This document shows positions 38,022-50,059 of a stretch of DNA of 64,000 bases, piece after piece. This DNA comes from Diphasiastrum complanatum. Lineage: Eukaryota > Streptophyta > Lycopodiopsida > Lycopodiales > Lycopodiaceae. The stretch lies in NCBI GenBank assembly GCA_029204225.1, contig CM055100.1, forward strand, positions 14,734,719-14,798,718, read 5' to 3'. The stretch's first letter is position 1. The number at the start of each line of letters is the position of its first letter. The notes under the pieces were generated by a model that did no database searches, was not told the DNA's origin, and saw only the letters and a list, made by a program, of their open reading frames with translations. Both the position numbers and the translations under genes were made by a program.

Positions 38022-38345
38022 GTGGCCTATTGTCCATGCATGTCAGATCTAGAGCTTGCATGTCAGATTTGAAGCTTGCATGTCGTAGCATTAGTGGCCT
38101 ATTGTTCATGCATCTCAGATCTAGAGCTTGCATGTCAGATTTGAAGCTTGCATGTCATATCATCCGTGGCCTATTGTCCATGCATGTCAAATCTAGAGTT
38201 TGCATGTCAGATTTGAAGCTTGCATGTCATAGCATCAGTGGCCTATTGTTCATGCATGTCAGATCTAGAGCTTGCATGTCAGGTCCAAAGCTTGCATGTC
38301 AGATTTGAAGCTTGCATGTCACACCATGCATTGCCAAATGACCAT
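38022..38345. repeat. 72-bp tandem repeat (minisatellite), about 4.5 copies
   Basis: GTGGCCTATTGT starts at 38022, 38094, 38166 and 38238, an exact 72-base spacing. Each unit holds two or three ~20-base sub-repeats of the type GCTTGCATGTCAGATTTGAA. Because 72 is a multiple of three the frame stays open (a 24-residue repeat), but the composition and lack of a gene context argue against coding. Confidence 0.95.
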
Positions 38346-38361
38346 GCATGTCACTTCATGA

Positions 38362-38535
38362 CTGTTGCATGTCAAGAATCTATGAACCCTTATGATTGCA
38401 TGTCAAAAATCTATGAACCCTTATGATTGCATGTCAAGAATCTATGAAACCCTTATGATTGTATGTCAAGATTCTAAGATCCATTTGGATTGCATGACAA
38501 GAATCTAAGATCCAACATGATTGCATGTCGGAAAG
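38362..38535. repeat. 31-bp tandem repeat sharing the GCATGTCA core
   Basis: About five units of GCATGTCAAGAATCTATGAA plus CCCTTATGATT, decaying to the right. The GCATGTCA word is the same as in the neighbouring 72-bp array, so the two arrays probably arose from one another. Confidence 0.9.
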
Positions 38536-39519
38536 ATTAAGACTTATGAAGAAATTTCTATGCTTTTGATAAGCTAGATATGGAATTAAGATCATTGAAT
38601 ATGAACTAAGATTATGTAAGTTTATGTTACTACATTTGAGACTCCTATTGGAATCCATTGTATATGTAATTGTCATTGGCCAATTAAATTTGCATAATGA
38701 TAAGAAAAAAATCCTTCTGGGGGGGGGGTGTCCCCATCTTGACCCCTCAGTGCTTCTGCTGTTGTGTGAATGAATCTATGTGATGCAATGTTTTTCGAGT
38801 TTTTGATTTAAAGTCTTATTTGATTTTCATTAAGTTGATTCGAAACTAGCTTTATGTGAATGAAAAGCCAATTAAATCTTTTGGCCTTAAGAACTTAGGA
38901 CAGGCCTTCACCCTCGAGTTCACAGTCCACGTCTGGTTCTTGATAAGAGATAAATACTCTTTATCCATAGCTTCAGGCTGACTGAGTGCCTCTTGGACAA
39001 ACGTCGGATCTGTCTAGATCTTGTTGCATGCAACCAAACTGTTATGTCCATGTCCAGTTTGTGGGATTCGGAATAATTCCTGACATGGATATCCGGTCAC
39101 TCCAGTGTATGTGGTTATTAGTTATGCCTCGTCATTATGGGCTTGGCCAGTAAAGTAATTAATAATCATATGAGGGCCCAGACCTATAATTGGACATAGG
39201 AGCGCTTGCATGGTGTCTGACTGCTATAATGCAAGAATAGGAGGTCAATTGCTATTCCAAGTTGCATGGGAATCCTAAGAGAAATATTCTCTCCTCATGG
39301 GAGAGAATATATACTAGTGGAAACTCGTCCTAATTGGATTTTCTGATCCTTGTAGCCAGGAGCCTCTCCTCTCTTGCATTCATTAACCATGGCATGGGGG
39401 TGAAGTGGTTAGGGTATTGACTAGCCATTTCATGTTGCTTGGGTGGCTTTGCTCCAAAGGTGTCCTTTTGGTTGCATGCAATAGGATTTAGTCAGATCTT
39501 CACTAGGCGATCCTTACAG
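38536..39519 (+). mobile_element. Possible LTR before a PBS-like site
   Basis: No coding capacity. A run of nine G lies near 38720. The right end ...TCCTTACA sits just before a PBS-like TGGTATTAGAGC, so much of this may be an LTR. The left edge cannot be set. Confidence 0.35.
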
Positions 39520-39531
39520 TGGTATTAGAGC
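39520..39531 (+). other. PBS-like site
   Basis: TGGTATTAGAGC, one base from TGGTATCAGAGC. It suggests that the non-coding 39.5-42.5 kb stretch is the internal part of an LTR element without genes (LARD-like). Confidence 0.55.
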
Positions 39532-41380
39532 AAGGGTTTGCATCAATCAAAAGGTGGAGCTTATTGGAACAGTTTCTATGCTGCTCCATAAGGAGATTTG
39601 CCAGTAATTAACTGTGGCACTTAATGAAAGAACATTGTCTGGTTGATTTGTAGTATGTATTACTGATACCAAATTGAACCTTTTCCTAGTACAAATTTGG
39701 GGCTTTAAGTCTGAACCATATTTGGAAGGGAGGAAAGAGATGAAGCCAGAGAGGTAGTTGATTAGTTGACCCAGTCGATCAGTTTTGTTGATCTACTTTC
39801 AATTCATGAAGTATATCTATAGCAAATGAGAATAACAATTGGAAATTAATTAAGAAGACTGCCTCTAGGAATTTGGATTCCTTTTTCCCAGTGTTAATTA
39901 GAATTTCGAGAAATCAAAGATTCTAAGGGAAAAGTGAGTGGCAAGTCAAATAATCCATTTATAGAACCATCATTGTTTTGCAATTAGATTTGGATTTTGC
40001 AAGTGATGGCAGATAATGGGTGTTTTATACAAGAATCTAGTTGGATTCTATTTGTGGCATTATAGAGTATTTCTTTATAATGACTGAGACAACCAAGAGA
40101 AATTCTAACCTGTAAAAGAATTAAGTTTTTTCTTTACCAATTCTGAAATAGATATTGTATATCCAGGACAGTATGGTATGCGGTTTTGTTGAGATCCATG
40201 TTTTTTTTGGGTTAGTGAACACACTTGAGGCATTTCATCTATACTTGAACGATACATTTTCATCTCGTCGATGCTGGGGTACAATGGGGAGTGGTATTCT
40301 TTGCGTAACACTTAAGAAGCATGAGGGATTTCAATGGTTATATCTCCTAGAATTGGTTGTAATTTTGATTCTATAGTTGGATATAGGATAGCCAAATAGT
40401 CTTTTTGACTTTTTGGGCAAAACAGATCTAGATGCAGAGAATTCTTGGAGGATAAGCTGGTGGTATGGGACATTAGTGATTCCAAAGGGGATTTCTTAAG
40501 TGAGAATGATTTGTAGACTGATGGTTAGTAATTACTGTAATGGCCATACTAACAGTGAAATCCATTGGTTTTTTGTTTTGGGTATCTTGAAAAATTATGA
40601 GATATAGATCGATCCCAAATGGTTTCTCATTATTTACAAAATCTGGAAGCCCTGAAATCTATTTCTCTATTATGTTAAGCCTCCACTTTTTATAATTTCT
40701 TATATACGAGACAATTGGATTGAGATTCATATAATTCCTTCTAGTGTAGAACTTGGTTTTGAAGGACTGATAAAGTTATATGAAATTATACTTCCATATA
40801 CGATTTGAATATGGCTCAAAATTTATTTGGTTATTGCTAGACCCAAACGTTGATTTCTATTTGATAGTTGATTATTGAGATGTAATATTTCCATCACTCG
40901 GGATAAGATATTCTATGATTTTGAGAAAAAAAAGTCCGGTATGTAATAGTATAGATACTAATTACCGACTTTATTGAATCTTTGATATCTTATACATTGT
41001 CTCTTGAGAACTTTTTAATTGAAATTATGGAATTTCTTTTAAAAGGGGGAGAAGAAAAGATAGGAATAAGATTTTCGATGAATCAGCCAGTTGCATAGAT
41101 TTTTGAAAAAAAATCCAGTATGTATCCAAAGGTAGAACTATCCAGTTGAAATAGAGGAACTCTCTAAGTGATTATTTTGAATAATCTGGAACTTGAGGAG
41201 TTTTGGGGATGTTGGACTGTGAGATATTCATGAATATTGGAAGTAGTGGTAAAGATTAAATCAAAGTTCACTGATTGTTTCCAAGTACCATTTTGTTATG
41301 GATTGGAAGATGTTTGTATAAGTTAGCCTAATCTTGGTTTGTATACTAAGATCTGTTGTAGGCTGATTGGTTGAAGAAGT
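39532..41380 (+). other. Long non-coding stretch, possible LARD internal region
   Basis: AT-rich, only short frames, no retroelement domain. It lies between a PBS-like site and the 1.18-kb inverted-repeat copy. Confidence 0.4.
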
Positions 41381-42560
41381 TTGTTAATAAGAGCTAGATG
41401 GTTGGAAAACTTGTCATGTGAAATTATTCACTTTAGAGATTTCCTAGATATGTTATTTACTCATGAGAAATAGAGTTTGTTTTTAGCTTAGTTGCAAGAT
41501 TCTCAGTGAGTTTATGTGAGTAGCATATGCGGATTATGGATATCTGTCAGGCTATGGCCTATGTTTATGTATAGGAACATAGTTGGATATGTTGCTTATG
41601 TACATCTTAATCTTGTGGATCTGCTATGTGTTTCCTATGTACTGAGTTTATATAGCATACTTAAACTAGTCAGAGTGCATAGACATATGAACAAGTAATG
41701 TGCGGAACAGTTACTTGCATGTTAATGGTCTTTCTATGAAAGGATAATTCATTAACATATTGATGGTTTAGAAGAGGATCTAAATGTGGTGTTATACTAG
41801 TATAATTAGAATTCTACACCTAGACATTTAAGATTTTTGAATAATTTACAATTGACTTGAGTAATTGGATTACTTCTGTTTAGAAGTTAATTGGCTAAAT
41901 AATCAGTGTGAAGAGAATTCACCAGAAATTGTTTATTTTGATCTATAATGCTTGTAAGACACATGATTTGTGAGTCATCAAGATTCATCTATGAGAGTTG
42001 TGTGCATAGAATATAGGAGATTCTTGATATAGAATATTTTTTGAATGAGGAATATCCTAAGTTATTGTCTGAATCCTAGTGAGCTCATATTGGATGACAA
42101 AGTCTAATTAATATCAAGGATAACCACTGAATTCAGTTGGAATTCAGCAGAACTTTATAATATCTAGATATTGTTCTAGGTGATTGTATAAAGTGTATAT
42201 TGGTAAAGACGGATGTTATAATGGTATTTAATTACTTGGTTGATTGTAGAATTTGGAACTCATAATCTGGTTAAGAATCGAGTTGGAAGAATATTCTTAA
42301 AATTCAGTAATTTTCCTTGTGGAAAAGATTTCAAAATGTTTTTTTATATTTCCTGAGTGGTATGTTGTACATATACTCCAATATCTTTTAATGATTAAGT
42401 ATAATTTTTTGGAATCCTGTAAATTATAATTGACGAATCATAAGATTCTAAATGTTAAGATTGAAGAATCATAAATGGATACTTAGTGGACATTAAGAGA
42501 GTATAAGAGAATGTGAGGATTCTTAAGATAATGAGTAAGTCTTGATCAATTGGGAGAGTC
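41381..42560 (+). repeat. 1.18-kb dispersed repeat, inverted partner of 6056-7216
   Basis: See the partner at 6056-7216: the two read as near-identical reverse complements over their full length, from GTTAATAAGAGCTAGATGG at this end to CTTGATCAATTGGGAGAGTC at the other. The right edge abuts the copia polyprotein directly, where its gag and protease should be. Confidence 0.85.
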
Positions 42561-45300
42561 TTCAGTTACAAAGAACTTGTTGAGTAGGACAACTTATGGA
42601 TAGTGGATTAGATGTACATTTCAAGCATGGAGCATGTTCTATCTTGAAAGATGAAAAATGTATTGCTAGTGGTTTCAAGCAAGGGAGGTTATTCAAATTG
42701 GATGCTAATGTGATGGTTGGAAGTGTGAACATGGCAAGGGAGGAGCTCACTCAAGTGGAATTATGGCACAAAAGGTTAGGCCATACTAACTACAAAGCTA
42801 TGGAGACCATGGTGACAAAGGAGCTAGCAAGAGGACTTCCCAAATTCATATCCAAGTGTGGCAAGCTTTGTGAAGCTTGTGGACTCTCCAAATCTCATAA
42901 GCTTCTTTTCAAGAGATCTTTGATAAGATCTAACTCTCGTCTTGACCTTATACACTCGGATGTTCATTCATTTTCACATGAATCAAATGGTGGAGCTCTT
43001 ATGTATGTCACTTTTATTGATGATAAATCAAGATACTGTTGGGTTTATCTCTTGTCTAAAAAAAGTGAGGTTTTGAGTCCTTTGTAAAGTTCAAAACTCT
43101 TGTGGAAAAGCAACTTAATACTAGCTTGAAAGTATTAAGAAGTGATAATGGAGGGGAGTACATCTCCAATAGGATGAAAGAGTTTTGTGAAACTAATGGC
43201 ATAAAGAGAGAGTTTACTTGTACATATACTCCACAACAAAATGGAGTAGCTGAGAGAAAGAATAGGACACTATGTGAGTGTGCTAAATCTATGAGATTAG
43301 ATGCATCTCTTCCTATTTCATTTTGGGGAGAAGCTATTTTATGTGCAAACTTTCTTTGTAATAGAATGACTAATAGTGCCATTAAAGGACTTACACCTTA
43401 TGAAGTATTGTTTGGCAAAAAGCCAAATCTTAGTGATTTTAAAGTTTTTGGATGTACTTGTTATGTATATATTCCTTTAGAAACAAGAAAAAAGGAAAAT
43501 GCCACTTCTTTCAAAGGCATCTTTGTTGGTTATAGTGAAAGTAAGAAAGCTTATAGGATATATGATCCTATTACAAAAAAAGTTGTTGTTAGTAGAGATG
43601 TACTTTTTGATGAATCTCTCCAAGCCAAAGGAAAGGTGACTTCCAACAACACTCAACTTGTCAAAGATCATGCTATGGCCGAGGAGGAGCTTCATGAAGA
43701 TGAAGACCAAGTGGAACCTACTCCAAGTCCAAGAGTGCCAAGAAGATCAACAAGGACAAGGATTGAGCCATCAAGGCTCGCTTATAGTGACAAAGGGGAG
43801 CAAAGGGAAGATTTTCAACTACTCAACTCTTATACTTTCTTGACTACTATGCTTGAAGAACCAACTAGTTTTGAGGAAGCAAATAAGTCTCAATATTGGA
43901 GGAAAGCTATGCAAGTAGAGTTTGATGCATTAATGGAAAATCAAACTTGGAAACTTGTTGATTTACCTTATGGAAAGAAGCCTCTTACTTGTAAATGGAT
44001 ATATAGACTGAAATATAATCAAGATGGTTCCATTCATAAGTACAAAGCTAGACTTGTAGCAAAAGTTTTTTTGCAAGTCAAAGGCATAGATTATGATGAA
44101 ACATTTGCACCTGTTGCAAAGCTTGTGACCATTAGATTAATCATATGTCTTGCAACTTCTTTCAAATGGGAGCTCTTCCAACTTGATGTGACAAATGCTT
44201 TCTTGAATGGATTCTTGGAAGAGAAAATCTACATGTGCCAACCCAAGGGCTTCATCAAAGACAGAGAAGAAGACAAGGTGTGTCTCTTGAAGAAGAGTCT
44301 TTATGGACCCAAGCAAGCACCAAGAGCATGGCACTCTAGGTTGCATTCCTATCTTATTTTCATTGGATTTGTTGTAAGTTCTTATGAACCATCATTGTAC
44401 TACAAATGTAATGATGGAAAGATCATTATCTTAGTTTTATATGTTGATGACATTATACTCACAGGAAATGATCTAGATGACATCAAGAATGTAAAAGTTT
44501 CTTTGTCTAGTGAATTTAAGATGGAGATCTAGGACTTCTCAAAGTTATACTTGGAATAGAAGTCACTAGAAGTAATGATTTTACCTTCATATGTCAATCT
44601 AAGTATGCTAGATCAATCTTAGCAAGATTTGGCATGATTGACTGTAAAGGAGTTGGAACTCCTATGGAACTAAGTGTAAAAGTTTCTAAGGAAAGTGATG
44701 AAGCATCATTTGAGGACATCACTACCTATAGGATGCTTATTGGTTTCTTGATATACTTAACCATCACTAGACCAGATCTTAGTTTTTGTGTTGGCAAGTT
44801 GAGTCAATTGCAAAGTTGAGTTAACACCCTTTTTGGAAAGGAGCAAAAAGGGTGTTAAGGTACATCTCGACTACAAAAGACTTTGGCATAGTTTATGAAA
44901 GGACTAATATTTGCTTGAGAGCATATTCGGACTCAAGTTTTGCAGGTGACAAGATGGATAGAAGATCCATAAGTGCATTTGCTACATTCTTATGTGGAGG
45001 AGCTATATCTTGGCTTTCCAAAAAGCAAGATACCATCTCTCTTTCATCAACAGAATCCGAATATAAAGCTATGACAACAACAACAAAGGAGGTTCTTTGG
45101 CTTAAAAGGCTTTTGGAGGAGCTACATGTGATCAAGGATGAAGACATTCCATGCATATATTGTGATAATCAAGCAGCTCAATAACTTGCAAACAATCCAA
45201 TCTTCCATGCTCGAACAAAGCACATCGAAATTGCATATCATTTCGTGAGGGAGAAAGTGCAAGCTTATTCATGTTTCATCATCAGATTGCATTGCTGATA
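42561..45300 (+). pseudogene. Relatively young Ty1/copia polyprotein: integrase - RT - RNase H (5' truncated)
   Basis: Starts inside the pre-integrase region (FKQGRLFKLDANVMVG; ELWHKRLGHTNYKA; KLCEACGLSKSHKLLFKRSL). Integrase core: LDLIHSDVHSFSHESNGGAL, then after a one-base shift near 43085 VLRSDNGGEYIS and YTPQQNGVAERKNRTLCECA. Post-integrase: KGIFVGYSESKKAYRIYDPI. RT is nearly whole in the 476-codon frame 43102-44532 (QNQTWKLVDLPYGKKPLTCK-type start; VKGIDYDETFAPVAKL; FQLDVTNAFLNGFLEEKIYM; LYVDDIILTGND, with the catalytic YVDD). Another shift at ~44530, a stop/deletion at ~44816 and a stop at 45182 break the RNase H (ISWLSKKQDTISLSSTESEY; NNPIFHARTKHIEIAYHFVR). Gag and protease are missing. 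Few lesions mean it is one of the younger copia copies. Confidence 0.93.
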
Positions 45301-45399
45301 TACTCACCAAGGCATTACTAAAGATCCATTTATAAAATTAAGATTGGCTCTAGGTGTTATAGATAGGACTTTGGTTATATTGATTGATTTAAAAACAAG

Positions 45400-46700
45400 T
45401 ACATTTATGAGAGAATAAATTCTCTCTTCCTACATTGCCTTCTACAAGGCCTTACATTTAATTTAAAAACCTCTACTCATCATCACTTCCTCCCTCCTCA
45501 TCTCCTTCATCTTGTAGGTGTACGTTGGTGTCCACATCTTCAAACTCCCCTTTGCTCTCATTCACGTACTCTTTCATGTTCTCTTCCACATCACAAACAT
45601 TTGCAAAAATAAGCTTGGTAGAGGCCAAAAATCTTGTATATAGGATAGACACATGTGTGTGGAGCCTGTTCTCACGTGTGAAACTAGTGTACTTTTCATG
45701 TACCATAATCATATATGTTGTACATATGATTTAATTCAAGTTCTAGTGGCTAAAATGGCCAAAAACTAGTTTTCTAGAGATATGACACATGGCACCAATC
45801 TAATGACTGCATGAGCCAAATATTTTGAATAGGTGTCACATCCCATGTGTAGAGGACAGCTCACACGTGTGGAAATAGCCGAAGTAGGCGAGTTTTTGCT
45901 TCTAGAAGATTTCCATATAGTAGAAAAATAGACCAAAAATGCCCAAAATGAAAAGTTTTAATCCAAATGTCAAATCGCATGATGGTGACAAGGCATCCTC
46001 ACACGTGTGAGATCTGATGCATGATCAGTACCTCGAACTCCAAAAGTGTATATATAGAAGCTTATTTGGCCATAATCAATGTGAGACACCAATCTTGGTT
46101 TTGAAAGCAATTTTGAGTGATTCTCTCCATTTGTCTACATTTGTTTTGATTGTTTTGAGGTTCTATCAATGTGTACTTGATTTTCAGGTTGGAGTCCGTA
46201 CTCAGACAATGTTTCACACGTGTGAAACCAGAAAGTACACCTATTTTTAATTAATGATTGTTCTTGTTAGGATTTTGTGTCTAGAATTGATCTAAATTGA
46301 TCTTAATCTCAAGTAGATTGATAGATCAAGTAATCTGACAACCAATCCCTCTTGAGGATCAGATTAGGATCCACTCTTGGTCCTTTTTGTACTTTTTGCA
46401 CATGTAGGAGCTAGTATTTCTAGGCATTTGAAATAAATACAAGTAGATCCCTTTTAAAAAAAGTAGAGTGAGCCACCTTTTGATGATGACCGGAGAAGCT
46501 AATTCCACTTGTAATTTGTGAAATTGTGAAATTGCCACTTGGGCTCCACCTAAGCACCTCTCTTGCTTATTTAAAAGGTCCCCTCTTTTATGAGAGAGCT
46601 TTACATATATTGTCTCTATTCCTTTTTATGAATAAGAAGATCCTCCACGAGTTTTGGGCAATCATCTAGCTCCTTGATCATGATGGCTTTCTTGAGTGAT
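45400..46700 (+). mobile_element. Probable 3' LTR region of the copia element
   Basis: Non-coding DNA after RNase H with exact CACACGTGTG palindromes at 45862, 46000 and 46215 and further near-copies at ~45650 and ~45672. A TATATATA promoter word lies near 46047. The 45621-45695 portion resembles 56753-56828. The exact LTR ends were not found. Confidence 0.5.
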
Positions 46701-47509
46701 GGTTTTATGATCATGTCCTTCTATTCTTTCATGTATGGATGTGAATTTATCTTAATTTCTTGCTTTCTTTCCTTATGCATTGTGAACTAGAGGTGGATTA
46801 GATTTATTGTTTGTGGATTAAAGTAGAATTCAAGCATTCAAGTAAACTATAGAAGCTAGAAATGTGGTTTAGATCTTGCAAACCCTCATACATTCTAGTT
46901 CTTGATGTTTTTGAAAAGTCCAAAAATCAGGAAATGTGTTTCACTCACAAATTGATGCTACAACTCATTATACAAAAACAAGATCTTGATTTTCCATCAA
47001 ATTCTATGATAAAATCATATAAATATGTATACATGCCCATCTCAGATTTAGGGTTTATTGTTATACTTCAACCATGTTTGAACTAAACCTGGAAGCATAA
47101 TTCTAAAATGCCCCTTTAGCCCTGATGTTGACCTCATGAGAGCGAGATACTTTAACAATGTAAAAATTGCTATTTTTGGCCCTATATTTCCTCCAAGAAT
47201 AAAATGGCCTTTTGGTCTCATATAAAATAATGCTACAAAAACTCAAATGAAAAATATGAACATTCTGAACTTTGTCTAAGCATCTATCCACGTGGCCAAT
47301 GCCACATCATCACATTACATGGCAAAAATTACAACAGTGAAACTAGAATTGTGAATGACTATTTAGGCTTCAAGATATCTAATGCCTAGTTGTGAACAAT
47401 CATTCAATTTAAATTTGACACTTTCTCCATGCCCAAAAAGTGCTCCTACAAAATCAAGATGCTCATATGTGCATGCATGCACATGTTTCATTTTTACACG
47501 TGCATGTGC

Positions 47510-47511
<2 letters not shown>
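46701..47511. other. No gene seen
   Basis: AT-rich with short frames only. Confidence 0.5.

Positions 47512-47595
<84 letters not shown>
47512..47595. repeat. (GA)n microsatellite, ~84 bp
   Basis: Pure GA repeat preceded by a GCATGCATGCACATG / ACGTGCATGTGCATG purine-pyrimidine alternating stretch. It is the only dinucleotide array of this class on the GA strand. Confidence 0.98.
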
Positions 47596-47597
<2 letters not shown>

Positions 47598-49002
47598 TAG
47601 TTACATGAGTATGTAATGTAAAATCTTTTGAGATGAAAAATGGCAAAGATTTATTAAAATTGTAAATTCACCAAAATATACAATGTCAAATAAAATTATG
47701 TTTAAATAATTTTGTTCACATGGATTATGATGCAATTTTTTAAAAAATATAGAAAAGTTTGGCTGTTTAAAAACATTGTACACACTTAAACTTAAAAACT
47801 CAAAGAATAACAAATGCTAAGTTCATACAACTTGCTAGCCAAAATAATATTTGAGTATAAAGACAAGTTGACACCAAAAAATAATACAACCAAAAAGGCC
47901 ATTATGTCACCGAAAAATAACCAAAGTTGTCACACTCTCTAAATAATGAGTATCTAATCTTTAACACTCCTAACACGAATGAAGCTTTTATAATACACTT
48001 TTACATAGCTTCGTTTCTACATTGACCTTCAACATTTCACTTGAACACAAATATTGAATAAAATATGGTTCCTTTTAAAATACTTGCAAAACAAAGGAGA
48101 TTTTTTTAAATCACTTGTTTATGCAACAATTTTTTTGATAATTTTGGGAGTCATATGAGGTTCTGAGCTTATTGAGCCTTAATTAGAAGTCTAGCAACTT
48201 TATGAGCATGAATGCATTGCTCTGCTTATCAAATTGGTTATGTATTAGTCTCTCAAAGATGCCTATTGATTCTTTTAGAGACTTGGCTATAGAAGACTAG
48301 GAAAAACTTGGCTCCATACAATAAAAGAATAAGTAATAGCTTATGTAGTGGTAGGATGTTTTGTTACATGCTATTTCAAAAAGAACAATGATAAACTTGC
48401 TTGACTCAATTACATTTATTCAGCCCATCACTCTATTCAAGGAAAAGTGACATTTTTTTTTCACTAAACTTTACAATCCAAGCTTAGAATATTTTCCAGA
48501 GCATATTCTACACTTTCTATTGAATTACTAATAAACTTCTAATTTTTTTTTTCTTTCGGTTCTACTGAAACTACCATGGGCATGCAGATTACTGCTAGTC
48601 AAATGGAGGCAAAATATGGTCTTCTCACTAAGGAAAGGAGACTTTGCTGTATATTTTTGGCGGTCTCCCGTAAAGGTACTCAATGTAATCTTTGAGAGAA
48701 ATTTAATGGTTTATATTGAATGTAGCCAAGCTATTGCTCACCACATAGACTAAGCCCTAGGATGCATTTCTTGACATGGTATATCACCAGGTAAAATATG
48801 GCCTTGTAAGCCACAGCGATCTACTATATTCACAAGTGAACAAACCAGAGTAGCTATCAACATTAGAGAGACTTCAACGCATTAGAGGGTTTAATAGCTT
48901 TAAAGCATTCCCGCAAATGATCAATCAATTGGGTGCCGCAGCAATACTAACAAAAACCCACGGCAATCAAGCACAATTTGCCAAATCTTTGGTGCAATTT
49001 GC
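47596..49002. other. No gene seen; 3' flank of the MCM9-like gene at its right end
   Basis: AT-rich sequence without a recognisable domain. Confidence 0.45.
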
Positions 49003-50059
49003 TTATATCGTCGGGGAAGCTGATCCAGCAACCTTGAGGTTTTTCAGGTGTCGAGCTTGGAAGGACTCGCTCCCAGCAATGTCACATGGCTGCAGACATG
49101 GTCTTGAAGTTAGTTGATTACCTTCACTGCGAAAACCTTTAATCGATGTCGTCTGTGCTTTGGATGCAGCCTGGGGAAAGGACTGCAATTCTGCTGATCT
49201 TGGACTCTCTGGGCCTCTTACAGGGCATGATGCATCCAAGGTTGTCTCACTAGGAAGTATACCGAGATTTGCAAGAATAAGCCGTTCTTGCTTAGCATCT
49301 GCGTTTCAAATTAATTAAGGATCTCTCTCTCTCTCTCAAATTTCTTATATGGTAATCAACATTCATATGCTAAATGATTGACTTTCAATCTATCAAGGAC
49401 CCCTCTTCAATGGTACAGAAACCTTCCCACATTTCTTGCATTTGCTCAGCTTGCTCCCAAAAAACCGTAGATTCATTGAATATGGATACATTCTTCATCA
49501 GGATTATCAGCAAAACTGGAGTGCAGGGCATTGCCAACATTGTCCAGAATTGTTGACGTCGTCATCGATGATTCAACACAAACAACAGCAGCTACTGCAT
49601 CTGCTTGAGTTACCTGCTTCCTGTACATTAGCCTCGCATGGGCTACAGATTATGTGCAGTAAGGAGCGTACTCTGTGGAAACGATATGAAGATTTGCTTC
49701 GATGTTCAATAGTGAGAACACAACAACAAGCCTTTGGAGAGAACAGTCTAGTTATCCAGCCAAGTAGATATGTGGCCAATTACTTTACAAATAATTCATG
49801 GAAATAGACTTATACCTTGTGCTAGCCTGATCAGGCTTTCCAACATCCGAATGGTTGTCCTTGCTGCAAAACAAAGTCCATAAAATCAAAGGATACCTTT
49901 TTCCTGAAGACAAGATATAGGTATTGGTATCTAGACATTTATAACATACCAGCATTCTGAACTGCCGATCTACGTTGTAATTGATAATAGCTTATAATGA
50001 CCTTTTCTGCTTCAGGGGTTAAAACAGGGCGAAACTTTTGCTTTACATACAAAATGTAC
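49003..50059 (-). CDS. MCM9: MCM9-like DNA helicase, last four exons (partial gene)
   Basis: Exons (minus): 50059-49950, 49863-49816, 49642-49490, 49298-49003. All introns are GT-AG and the codon phases fit at every join. They encode the C-terminal end of an MCM protein. The lid/sensor part reads YILYVKQKFRPVLTPEAEKV, ISYYQLQRRSAVQNA, ARTTIRMLESLIRLAQAHAR (arginine-finger-type segment), then LMYRKQVTQADAVAAVVCVE, SSMTTSTILDNVGNALHSSF and NPDEEYAKQERLILANLGIL, followed by a Ser-rich tail ending at a TAA. The SSMTTS...NALHS block is what points to MCM9 rather than MCM2-7 or MCM8. MCM9 works with MCM8 in recombination repair of DNA breaks. The ATPase exons (Walker A and B) should lie at higher coordinates, but I did not find them up to 64000, so either they are beyond the window behind a very large intron or this is a 3' fragment. 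The exons themselves are undamaged. Confidence 0.82.

Noticed and set aside
38022-38345. CRISPR-like spaced repeats and a 24-residue protein repeat
   Set aside because: The whole 72-bp unit is repeated without unique spacers, in a plant nuclear context. The open frame is a by-product of 72 being divisible by three.
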